Below the pieces are notes generated by a model, which did not search any database, was not told where the DNA came from, and worked only from the letters and a program-made list of their open reading frames with translations. 64,000 nucleotides of DNA from Mnemiopsis leidyi. Taxonomy: Eukaryota > Ctenophora > Tentaculata > Lobata > Bolinopsidae. The stretch spans positions 30,752 through 94,751 of the forward strand of contig JH153850.1 of NCBI GenBank assembly GCA_000226015.1, read 5' to 3'. The position numbers were made by a program, and so were the translations under genes. Positions 1-13,800 of the stretch are shown in pieces. The number at the start of each line of letters is the position of its first letter. Position 1 is the first letter of the stretch.

Positions 1-95
1 CCTTGCTGCTACATAACCATAACATGAAACCTTGCTGCTACATAACCATAACATGAATCCTTGCTGCTACATAACCATAACATGAAACCTTGCTG
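1..95. repeat. 29-bp minisatellite
   Basis: Three near-identical 29-base units (core TGCTGCTACATAACCATAAC) open the window, with a partial fourth unit. The tail of the unit recurs at 130-143, just before the acceptor of the following exon. The array probably continues to the left of the window and lies in an intron. Confidence 0.85.
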
Positions 96-157
96 CTATG
101 AAATTTGATTTTTTTAAATTTATTTGTTTATAACCATAACATGAACCCCCACACCAG

Positions 158-325
158 GCGTACGAGGGAGTGTGGGTTGAGAACATTCCCAAGTGTGGCG
201 AAATGAGAGACATACAACGAGACGCCGCCCCTCGCCCCACTGAGTACCCCATCCCCACTCTGGAGTTAGCTCAACCTGCTGCTGTTGTCAGTGAGGCTAG
301 GGACACCTTCATGCCGGAAGATTGA
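158..325 (+). CDS. Terminal coding exon of an unidentified gene (partial)
   Basis: A 56-codon open stretch begins right after a plausible acceptor (cccccacaccag at 146-157) and ends in TGA at 323-325. It would encode a polar 55-residue tail that starts AYEGVWVENIPKCGEM and ends in TFMPED. The first codon is in phase 0, so the rest of the gene should lie left of the window. I do not recognise the family. Support comes from the splice acceptor, GC-richer codon use than the flanks, and an AT-rich 3' flank. It could be a chance open frame, but the composition looks coding. Confidence 0.5.
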   Translation, partial: AYEGVWVENIPKCGEMRDIQRDAAPRPTEYPIPTLELAQPAAVVSEARDTFMPED

Positions 326-2339
<2,014 letters not shown>

Positions 2340-2498
2340 ACTAAATGTCATTTTTCGTTCGTGGCCGTGTGCTGTGGCGATAATTGGAGATTGTTTTTTA
2401 CTTTTTTTTGCTGCCGGAACAGATTATATTTTAGAAGTGATAATATTCAGTTTGCAGTTACCACTGCCAACCCATGTAACTGCACGATTTGGTGGGCG

Positions 2499-2504
2499 AA
2501 TAAA
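2499..2504 (+). promoter_or_regulatory. Candidate poly(A) signal of the ropporin-like gene
   Basis: AATAAA lies 160 bases downstream of the TGA, in an AT-rich 3' flank. It is the first canonical signal I found after the stop. Confidence 0.4.
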
Positions 2505-2809
2505 ATTCTGTTTAACTTTCCGGCGCTGTTATTCATTACCTCCACAGATTTCATTTCGAATATGTGACTTTTCGATCTAAGAATGATGTATATATTTCAG
2601 AATGTATAAATATATGTAAGAATATATCAAACTTGTGTTAATAAGATGAGGTGCCTTTTGAGTAATAATGAAGTTCTGGGTTTGAATTGACGGAACACGC
2701 GCAGCGGCATAAATCGGCCAATGTTGAGCGCGCACGTTGCTTGGTAACCTACTCCATTTAACCACGTACTGCCACTTTTAGTCATTTAATGATTTTGACA
2801 TCCCATCAT

Positions 2810-3170
2810 TGACGAGATTATATCCGTCTAACGTTCTAAGCTTTAGCTGCGTGAGTCGGGTATCACCGCGACAATCCCATCACTGCTAACCCGACGATAT
2901 TAATTACCTGGGGTTAAGAAATCTCAGTTTTAAAGGTTTATTCTAAAGAAGCTGCGTGGTGCCTGCTAAATTAAAAGGCTAATCGATTTACTTACCACTT
3001 AATGGTCATGGTTGTCACGGTGATACCGGACTCTCGCGACGGATATATTCTCGTCACGGTTGCCTAGGCCCTCAGCCTTTTTTTTGATCGACGAGATTAT
3101 ATCCGCCTCATGAAATGCTCAGCTTTGAGCTGCGAGAGTAGGATATCCGATGTTATCGCTACAATTGTTT
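2810..3170. repeat. Diverged direct repeat pair
   Basis: About 75 bases beginning GACGAGATTATATCCG occur at about 2811 and again at about 3090 in the same orientation. Both continue through related AGCTTT...AGCTGCG, GGTATC/GGATATC and CGACAAT/CTACAAT segments. A short inverted version (CGGATATATTCTCGTCACGG) lies at 3041-3060 between them. This looks like a remnant of a small mobile or tandem element in the intergenic region. Confidence 0.5.
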
Positions 3171-4597
3171 GAGACTTAAACTGTCAAAGGGACCGTGGAA
3201 CAGTAGAAAGAGCCACACAGCGCCCTTTGAGGTTGTGGACTCTGACGCCTTTCAAACTAAGTAGGGTTACCTTTAACAATTATTGTTTTCACAAACAACT
3301 ATTGTGATTAAAGAGTTAAGATAGCTCATAGCTTGTTAAGATAGCTCATAGCTTGTTCAAGCCACCAGGCCAGGGAGGTAGTTCAAATCCGACATGACGC
3401 GGTATGCACGTACGTGAGCGCGAAAAAGGTATTATCTTTCCACTTCCCTGTCATAAAGAATCGCGCGTAACGGTCAGTGACCATCAGATATTGGGACAGG
3501 AAAAGCAAACCTGCTTCAGTCGACTTACCAGAAATTTTGTTAGTATCAGCTGTACGAGGTAGCATTCAATTGTTATCATACCTATGCGTTTAACAAGACA
3601 ATGGACACAGGAATAACATAGATTTTACAAAAATGAGGCTCAACGTACAAAATCTGTATCACATTACATCAGAATTATGCTCTTTTTTATGTTCGTATTT
3701 TCGAGAAATTAAAATAAAAACAAGACGAGTTGATTCATACCCGGGTAATTACACTTACACTAGAGGTAAGCAATTCGTCGCCAAATATTTACAATCTAAA
3801 TAGAACAAAGGTCGAACTGTAGGATTGGTATGTCACTTTAATCCTTGCTTCAACTTCAACACAACGTTAATTGATGTTGACGATATCGCTAAGTATTGCT
3901 ATATCGTAATTCATTCGCTTACAATAATATATTCTAGACCAAAAGCGAAAAATTGTAATAGAAAAAAGACGTGTCACACGGTTATTCATGCAAAACCCAA
4001 TGTTTTCAAATCATCCCGCCTTTAATTTATGTAAAATTCCTTCAGAGTTAAAAGAAAATATTGCTGCACCGAACATAATTTTTCTAATGTACAAATTACA
4101 ATATTCGTGCTGACCTAGGAGTAAAAACGTCTTAAAATTAAAAGATCAAACATAAGTGAAGTTAAAATCTCAACGTAAACGATTAGATTAACGTTGGTCT
4201 TCCAATTAACTACAATACCAGAATAATCAAAGTTAAATTTTTACGGAATAACAAGCAACAATGATAAATAATGAATGCGCAGAATCAAGCAACTAAATAA
4301 TCAATCAAATCGATAGTTCGCTTTAGACAACACTGTAGTAGACAGTGTTGGTTGTGCAGTCAAATCAACACAACTTTTCTTGTACATTGTCAGGCACATG
4401 TCTTTAGGTGTGTTGTCATTCTTTAAGTCGTGATCGCGGGAATTCCTTTTCGACCACGTGACCACCAAATCGCATGTGTCGCACTCGAGATGCTGCTGGC
4501 TCTTCCGTGGCGCATTCCATCGGTAAACTATCCCAAAAATGTTTAAAATTTACAATTTCACATGATATATATAATATCGTCTAAACGCTAGGATCGC

Positions 4598-4817
4598 CTA
4601 TGAAGCAGTCTCGGTGGCATTAACAATTTCCCGGTTGTCTGCCTTCTTTTCCTTCTTTGGTTTTTTCATGCTACCCTTCTTGTCCTTCTTCATAGTTGCT
4701 TTCTTGTTCTTGGCGGTCATGTTGGCGCTGTCCAGGAGTTTTCGGCGCATATCCGAGGGGAACTTGTCGTAGCAGTGCCGACAGTAAGGCTTCATGTCCA
4801 TTTCTATAACTTTCGAT
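4598..4817 (-). CDS. LIMS: PINCH last exon: end of LIM5 plus lysine-rich tail
   Basis: The exon begins with one base of a split Lys codon, encodes the second half of LIM5 (MDMKPYCRHCYDKFP), and then a tail rich in KK pairs (KKATMKKDKKGSMKKPKK) before ending in NATETAS. Vertebrate PINCH stops soon after the KFPLE segment, so this tail is longer and more basic. It could act as a nuclear localisation or RNA/phosphoinositide contact, which is inference only. Confidence 0.9.
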
Positions 4818-7800
4818 CTGTGGAGAAAGGGAATGTTGATGTGAATAAAAATATTATGCGCATAAATTATGCGAGTACGATAGTACTTGAAAATTTGTGT
4901 AGAGTAAATTGTTGATGATATGTCTTCCTTGTCAAATGGGACTTTAAAATTAAGGTAACAGAATTTACTATGCGTGAAATGTTCAAGGATCCGACTTGCT
5001 TGCATGTCAAGTAATTGAACAGTAACGTAGGGACAGTAAATAAACACACAGACAAACATAAAAATCAGCAACCAAACATAAACATTATTCCTTACTTTTT
5101 CTCCTCGAGTAAAGTGTCGCAGCCTGTACAGAAGAAATGTTTCTCGCAGTAGTTCTTGTTCAATACCTTTATGACTGAAACAAAGGGGTTAGATAACATT
5201 AAATAACATACTTTTAAGAATAAATAATCTTGACCACAAAATAGGTATGAGCACTGAGCAGCCTCTACCCACGAATATGTTCACACTAAAATTAGTCTCA
5301 TCAAAACACGCAGTGATGGGCGGAGATGTTGCTCTATGTACTACACTCCAGTAAGACCAAAATAACTGACTTCCTATAATTCACAGCTAATTGAATCAAA
5401 CTTCCTAGTGTGCACAGAAACACAGCAGATGTGACAGTTTCACGGTTATTAACTTGTTAACTGATTTCATGTTCCGACGAAAGCGGCGAAACCGACTAGA
5501 CGTGATTCTGCTGTTTTCTCGACAGCCTTTACAAAAATTGACAATTTCCACCGGAAAAAAAAGGTTTTAATAAGGTCCAACAATTTAATATTTAAAATGC
5601 AGAAAAATATTCATGTCTACAATCCTACAAACTTTCATTGTTGACAGTCCAAAACTTCGCCAAAAAAGGTAAATGAATTAACAAATAAGCTAATTAATTA
5701 AATCAACTATATCGGACATTTCAGATAGCGATTAGATAAAAAGACTTACCTTGCATACTAGATCGGTTATCACAATAGAAACATCGGACACCGAACATCT
5801 TCATGTAGTGGTACTGACAGTAGGGTTTTCCCTCGTTCAACATGAACTTGTCTCCGGACAGAGGTCGTTCGCACTGGTAACACAGGAAATGCTGCGGGCA
5901 AGGTGGGATGTTAGACAAGAACAAGGTTAAAGCAGGGAGAGAAGATTATAGTTTGGGTTTTATTGGATGTAATTCATGTGGTTACCTCTTCAGCATCTAA
6001 TCAATGAGATTAGACAGAGCACCGTTACAAAAACATAAAACTAGCAGCCCATTCCGTTACAACCACAGAAAACCAGCAGCCCAATCCGTTACGAAAACAG
6101 AAATCTAGCAGACAATACCGTTACAAAAAAAACAGAAAAATATTTATATCTCTACCTCAGGACACCAAGCCTTGCTTGCAGCCTTAATGGCACGACCGTC
6201 AATAGCCTTCTTACATGCAGCACACACGTCCTGTATGACCGTGTCGAAACAGAGCTGACAGTAGAACTGGTTGTCTTTCTCTTTGTACTTGTTGTCGAGC
6301 GGCTTGCTGAGGGTTGTCACGGTTACTCGGTTGTCATGGTTACAGATGTATTAGTTGCCATGGCAACCCGTGTGAGAGTGTATATATAATGTACTCTGTA
6401 GTGTACTCTGTAAATATAGTACACTCTCGGCAGGTTAATTATTGAATATTCATGGACCTGGTTGAACTTCCTGATATGGGACTTAGAGTAATGAATTTAT
6501 CATTATGTTAACTACAACCGCCGAGCAAAACAGGAAATCCCCCAGTGAATAGAATGGCAATGGGAATATTCTAGAACATTCTACACACTAACTAAAATAA
6601 GTTAAAATAAAAGAAAGAGAAAGGAATAAAGACTTACTAGCAGTTCTGACAAGAGAAATGGTAAGGATGATAAGACTCCTTCAAGTACCACAGCACAAAC
6701 TCTTCTATTGGTGTGAAACACTTGTTACAAATGTACTTCTTCTTCTTCTTCAGTAAGTCGTGACAGTCAATGCAGATCGGCCTGCAGATATTGTACATTG
6801 TAGATATTGTACATTGTAAAATGTATAATGAAGTACAATGTAGCATTTGTACATTCCTGGATGTACACTGAACCAATGTAAGATATGGGCTTGTTTGAGC
6901 GTCTAGATCGCAACGCTAAATGATTTTACTAAGTGTAACTTAGCAACCTATTATCCATATCATCGAGGTTTGCCTAATTATCGGTGTACTATTTTACAAG
7001 ATCCTATTAGTTGATCCTAACAATGTGTCAGTATCAAAATAGAGAGCGGTCCGTTACAGAAATGTATTTCAGGAGATATTTTTAGAAATAGAATCTGTCT
7101 CGGTAGATTGGTGTAACTTTGAATGTGTTTGAGAAATTTGTTCCTTTTCCTTACAATTTTTACTTCCTCTCAGGAATAAGATAGGTCGTCTTGGTGCACC
7201 CAAATGGAAATTCTATAGAACTTAAACTGAGAAACTTCAGGAAAAAATACAACTGTACTAAAAAAGTTAAAAGTCGTCACGTGACCCCCCGTAAATTCCT
7301 TGAATTCCAGACGTACCTGCCGTTGTGTTTGAAGAAGCCGTTCTCACAAAGCTCAGCACCACACATGTAACAGCCGAAACACTCGGGGTGCCACTTCACG
7401 TCTAGAGCCTCTATAACGCGCCCTATAACCCAGCCACCTGAGAAAGATAGAGTTGTGGTTATGTTATTTATCCCAACAATAGAGTTGAGAGTGGGGAGGA
7501 GAGTGTAACACTGATAAGCTACGTAGATTACCACTAGATAGAATAGTTCACTAAACAAGTATCAGTGTTAACTTAGCAGTTAGCTTTTTCTGGACTAACT
7601 TAGTTTTTGATTATTACCAATCAGTTACATCAGTTTTTAATGTTTGAAATGTTTAGGCCTAAGAGTGGTTATCGTTCAGAACGTTCGTGAACTGTGTGAC
7701 CGTAGCAGCAGGGAAAATGTCAGTACATGCACTTAATAAGAAAGCCACACTTGCATTAATTCACTTTTCACTCTATTACAGACCATGGGAGAAATTCCTT

Positions 7801-10800
7801 TATCCCATTACTTCACCGAACAAGAGAAAAATAAAACTGTTTCCAAGTACACAGAACCGTAAAGTTACTGTAAAGTATTGCAACTGTTTGTAATAATACT
7901 TACCACAAGTGAAGCACATGGGAGCAAAGTTGACGGTGTAACAGTTGTGACAATAAGGTCGGTCCTCGTGCTCATAGAACACGCTCTCTTGGGAGGGGTC
8001 GTTGGGATCCTTGAAAGGTTGGAAACACTGGACACACCTGAAATAAGTGTCAGTCAGTTTCCTAAGATTAGATTAAAATACAGAATATTATAATACAGAC
8101 TATCATAATTTAGATTACAATACAGACTATCAAAACGTACATATCATTATCTTCTACCCGATGATCATGATAATCGTGAGATGAATGTTTGCTGTTTCTA
8201 TGTGGTCATGAATGAACGGAGGACTATTTCGCTCGAAGATTGGAGCATTTTTTACTGAGAAATTGTTTTAATGTTAATTAAGCGAATAAAGCAGAAAATA
8301 AATATCAAGGAAACGTATAACAACACTCACACGAAACAATTGGAATGCCAGAAAAGACCGCCACTGCAGACAATAAAAGCACTTTTCTTGAAGCCTTCCT
8401 TACAAACAGTGCAATGCTTCTCCAGCTGAAATATCCTGTTGTCTCCCGGCTGAGACACCCACACTTCGTTCTGCAGATCCACATCATATATAAACATGGC
8501 TGGGATGTCCATCTGGGCTACCTCCATCGCATCCTTTATCTCCGACATGACTTTGGCGTGCTGCTTGTGCAGGTACTGAGGTGTCTGGATGTCCTTGGTC
8601 GTCTCCTGGTTATACTCGATTTCGGGAGGTGGGGGAGGTGGTGTTGGGGTGATTGGGCGTGGGGGTTCAACCTCAACTTTATCCGAGGGTTTAATCGAGA
8701 CACGGCGCTTGAACTCGTCGAAAAGGGACGTTTTCCTCTTCATGGACCCCTTCTTGTTTTCTTTCTTCTGCAGCTCGGCTAAACGAGGTTCCTCCTCTAA
8801 AATGTCTCCAGCTGAATTGGACCTAAACAATTTCTTTGTCTTTCCTCTTTTCTTTCTCTTCAAATCTGGACTGTATTGAGTCTCTGTGTTCTTGTAACGG
8901 GGCACTTCCACATTCATGGAGTTGTTGCGGTTCATGTCAAAGTCGAGGTTGATAGAGGTTTTCCTGGACTCATTTGGAGGAGGAGGAGGACCATTAATGT
9001 CTCTCCAGGTGAACTCCGATGTTCTTCTGGGTAGGATTGGACTGTCGAAGGCAGACATCTTCCGTCTTGAGGCACCAGAGAAGGGGCTGCCGGGCATTGA
9101 GGGTCCCTCTGTCTTCAAGATCAACTTCTCCTGGATCCGCTCAGCTATACCATCACACAGATCATCTATATCCTCGAAAAGATCGGACAAGGTAGACTGA
9201 GTGGACACCCTGTTTTTGACCTTAGTACGTATAACCTCCTGGAGATGCTTGTTCCGGACTTTTTTGCTCAACTGTACTGTCGCCTCACTGGGACTGATCC
9301 TCTCAATGTCTAGAGCGTTCTTGTCAAAATAGTCCACTTCTTCGGGGAACAGTTCGCTATAGTCACTCTGCATAGAATCGCTGTGGTTCATGGGATACAG
9401 TTGGGTGGAGCTCTTCCTGGAGACGGTAGAGGTTTCCGTGTTTTGGGTGTTGAGGCTGCTCTGGGAGGAAAAGTGCGCTTTTTGGTTCTCAAGCACGTGC
9501 TCTAGAGGGTCTGAATTTGTGAGATGAGAGAACCTTCCTAAGTCTATCAAATCGATAATGTTCTGATCCAGAATAAGGTCGCTGGTGTCAATCTTCGGTT
9601 TGAACTGAATCTGACTGATTGGAGTTCGGTCCATGCTAACTTTGTGATTAGAGTTCCTTTCTAGGCTATTCCAGTCGGAAAAGCCGGAGTCCTTGCTGTA
9701 CCGGTTTCTGTTCTCCTCAATGAGGGCTTTCTTCCTGCGGATGGTGCCGGTGGCATGGTGTAGTTGCAGGACATCGTGGAAAAAGTGATCGGGGGTCTGG
9801 CAGTTCTGATCTATTGAGTTTTTACGGGTGTCGAAGGCGAATCTGACATCAGCTCGCTGCTTTTGTCGCTCTTTTTCCAGGTACCGGAGGGTGTCCTCGT
9901 AGTTACCGCGGACTACAAACTTGAAACAGCTGGCATCGTGGTCGTTTGCAGCCATCTACCAACGCGTGATTTGTTATCGAAATTCAATATACAGTGGTTT
10001 GGTTTGAGTTTTTGGGCTTAAATGAATAACTCAAAATTATATGGTGATTTCAGAGATATTTAATTTCGAGAGTACTGGATTTAATTCAACACAGAAAGTT
10101 AATATCTATACACGACACTCGAAGAAGTGAGCAAATTTTGACAACATCGAAATTCAAAAATACGACTTCAAACTGGAACTGGAGGCCAACAATACATACA
10201 ATCATTGACTGAAGGCCACAAAGTTCGGATGATACCATAAAGTGGTAGAAATGATCTAGAGCAATAGAGTTGGAACGAAGTTCTAAATACAACTTTGGAA
10301 CAAAAGGTACGATAAAACTTCAGTAGAAGAGCATGACCAGAAACGTACCAGCAAGAGCTTGGAAGCTGTTGAAATCCGGAACAAACACAAACCTTACATT
10401 GAATAGCCGTGCGCTTGCTCGACTAAATACCAGCTCGTTTAACTATCCACTAACACATTCATACACCCAAAGTCAGGCAGAAGTTTAAAATCGAAACAAA
10501 GGAGTCAGCCCAACACACGATATGACCAACTGAAAACTGGCTAGCTATAGGACAGTGAAGTCGGACAAAAAGGGGAGGGTTAGGGCAGAGCACTGAGCTG
10601 TGAAAGTGTGTGTCCAGGAAGATGATGATCCAGGTCACCACTCCACTGTGATAAAGATGAGTGGTGGAATGTGGCGCTAGGTCGGACCCCGGTAGGAGTG
10701 GCTCGCTGAGCGGTGCTGAGAACTACGGCTTCTCTTTCCTCCAGATATACATTGTACGTGGGTCTTCGTTCCTCATTTCACGGGAATTCACGGGATGAAC

Positions 10801-13800
10801 TAGCGAGTTTGGCTGGATAAAACGGTGGAAATTTCACAGATCTCAGATGGTACGAAGCTATGAAACAACGCTCAAAATTCCTCGGGTTGAGTCAGCACGC
10901 TGATCAGTCAATAATGTCAACAGCTGATTTAGCTCGCAAGACAGCATTTGTCATTTAGCCTATTGACGCCTGCACTGATAACGAAATTCCAGAGAGATCA
11001 GAGCAGGTGTTATAAGATAAAGGGGGTTGTATGGGCTCGGAAGTATCTGTATTTAGTAAAGTCCTATAATACACTCCAGTCTTAACATTATGATATTATC
11101 CAAAAGGGATATGTCCGTAAATACACTCAGCGTTAGACACAGTTCAAGTATGTCCAATGCAACGATGGTAACGGGTAAAGTAGTAAAGATAGCGGTAAAG
11201 GTCGTACAAGGAGGCATATGTCGGGATATGACGGGATATGTCGGGATGGGATATTGCCATTTGCGGTGGGTAGTGGGCACGACACAGCACGGGAACCAGG
11301 AAACGTCGCACGTGCAATATCCACACCATTTCCGGTAAGAAGACACCCTGCTAGAGTGGGCTCAGCACTTTTAGCAGCAACCAAGTAGTAGTACAAACCC
11401 GGGAAATGAAGTTCATGGTACGAGCAAGGCAATTTGAAACTTTGTAAGATTGCAGGTATCGGTGGAATTTAGAAACATCAAATTAGGTGAAATAACATAT
11501 TTAGGTTAAAGCAAGCATTTTAGATCAATAGGTATTTGCTATTGGGACAAAAGAGAATGCCAGAAAAGAAAGATAATATTGACGTGAACTCGACATATTT
11601 GAAGCAGTACACATAGCGACAACAAATCCACACATAATCTCTTGGGATTCCTCCTCCTCAGACGATTGCGCAAGCCGACCAGACTCAGACAAGGATATCA
11701 GAACAATACAAGGCATCCGTGTACTCAGTCCGGAGCATGTACGGAACACGTCCGAAACATGTCCGGAAAACAGATCAACTCAAAACAGGGCGGAGTCCGG
11801 TCATATCATATCTACGTGATAATCGTACACAATAGTCTCATTAACCAAATTAACATCAGGTTCTATCGAATTGTTTCAAACCAAGCTGCCTTATCCAGTT
11901 TAGATCCTGCTGTCTTCTGCAGGTAGCCTGGGTCGTCAACCTGGCTGCAATTTAGGCGATTGTAAAGAGAGATTTAATTGGAATTATTTTAATTCAAAGA
12001 ATGCGGTACAATACCAGGATTTTCGGCTACAAGATGCAGTAAAAACGTGTAACAGTGCGATCTTTTTTCTCGAAAACCACTCCCACGTTTCAAACGAATT
12101 GCGAGTGCCGCTACAGACACATAGAAAGAAAGAAGATAAAAGATACACGAATTAGAGACAAAGCAAATCAATATTATTCCCGAAGTTAACTGACCACATC
12201 ACTTAGTACCAAGTGAGGCAGCCAAACTGGTAATGAAGTTAACAGTCAATAACACCACCACGAAAATCAAGTTCAGTTTTAACAAGTGTACCTCATACAA
12301 TTAATTATAAACTTCACAATGCATAACAGTGATAGGAATCAGGGAAAGGGTTATATGAACTTTGTCGTCGTGATTCAGATATTCAATGTCAAGTAGCAGG
12401 CGCTGGTGAAGATATAATAAGAACTAAGATCGTGTGTCTAGACAGAGGATCCTGTGAGGACTGAGGACAGTGTAAAATTCATCATACAGGTGAGCGTCAC
12501 TGCTTGTTTATGACACGTTAAATGTCATGGTATTTAATGGTCCTATCACCTGTCCTAGGTTTAAAGTTTGAAACTTTTTGAAGTTTTAACAAGAATTACA
12601 GATTCCAGAATCGACCCCCTGGGGCCTAGTGCGACTTGACGATACGAAAGTCCAAGATGTCATGTCAATGTGTCACGAAACAGTTCAAGCTAAGTCTACA
12701 AGCAAGTAACTGCAAGATACTACAACTACATATGAAAAAGTTAAACATCTGTAAAATACCGCACCTAGGGGGGAAGAAACTGTAATCTGATTAGTTGCCA
12801 TTTCAAGTTAAAACTTTCAACTTCGGGCAGGACAAGGATAACTCCACCCTGACAAGATACAAGCGTGTCAGGAAGGTATCTACAAGGCACCGGCTACAGG
12901 AAATAAGGCTCAGGCTGGAATTGGAGGTCAGGTAGCTGTAGTTACTATTAACTATAGGGGAAGTAACTGGGCTGTTACAAGGAAGCAAGACACAGGCAAG
13001 GCTAGAAGCGAGGACAACGTCATGTCACGTGACAAGTACAGTGTACACGTCATGTAACCTTCATGTTTACCGGAGGTAGACTTGGTATTTTCTACCGTTG
13101 AGTTGCTTTACGTTAGTGCGACTAAGCATCAAATCAGTTCAAAGTTTTACGTCGAACGTACAATTAAGATGCGACTGATTAAAATTTAAGGGCCTCTATT
13201 ATTTGGGCTTGATTATTACGACCGGCTTAAACCAAATGATATTAATTTAAAAAGATAATAACAAAGCACTAAAAAAGGGCTTGCAGAGACAGTATATCAT
13301 TACACGAGGAGGAAAGTACGGCTATTTGAGAAAGCACACACCTCCTACCCCCTCCCCTCTCCTACCTCTCTCCTACCCTTCTCCTACCCTCTCCTACCTC
13401 TCTCCTACCCCTCTACTACCCTTCTCCTACCTCTCTCTCCTACCCTCTCCTACCCTCTCCAGTCTCCTACCCTCTCCTACCCTCTCCTACCCTCTCCTAC
13501 CCCTCTCCTACAGAGACTCTCAGGTAGTCTCACAGCACGACTATCAAGCTACTAGCGGAACACGCACTGTAGGTTCCCAGTGCGTACCGCGCATATACCC
13601 CGTTTGGGGAAGCCACGCTGAGCCCCCTGACGACTAGTGAGACTAGACGGTCTCCGGGCGCAGATCGAGTTTCGAAGTTGTTCATGACTGGTGAGCGACC
13701 GAGAATTCGGACAATTTCGTCTCAATTATTATCTATAATTATAATACGTTATTCGTCATCTAACTCACGCACTCTTATCACGCACTCTCATCACGTACGG

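Larger units (their letters stand above)
2340..4597. other. Intergenic region between convergent ropporin-like and PINCH genes
   Basis: It contains the 3' UTRs of two convergent genes, the direct repeats at 2.8-3.2 kb, and a perfect 20-base duplication (AAGATAGCTCATAGCTTGTT) at about 3317-3356. No open frame here has splice or family support. Confidence 0.5.

Noticed and set aside
8345-9200. Plus-strand open frames opposite the 541-codon exon
   Set aside because: Opposite-strand shadows of a real coding exon with biased codon use.
11053-11432. Cluster of open frames on both strands
   Set aside because: Mutually overlapping, no family match, and no splice phase that links them to the PINCH exons.
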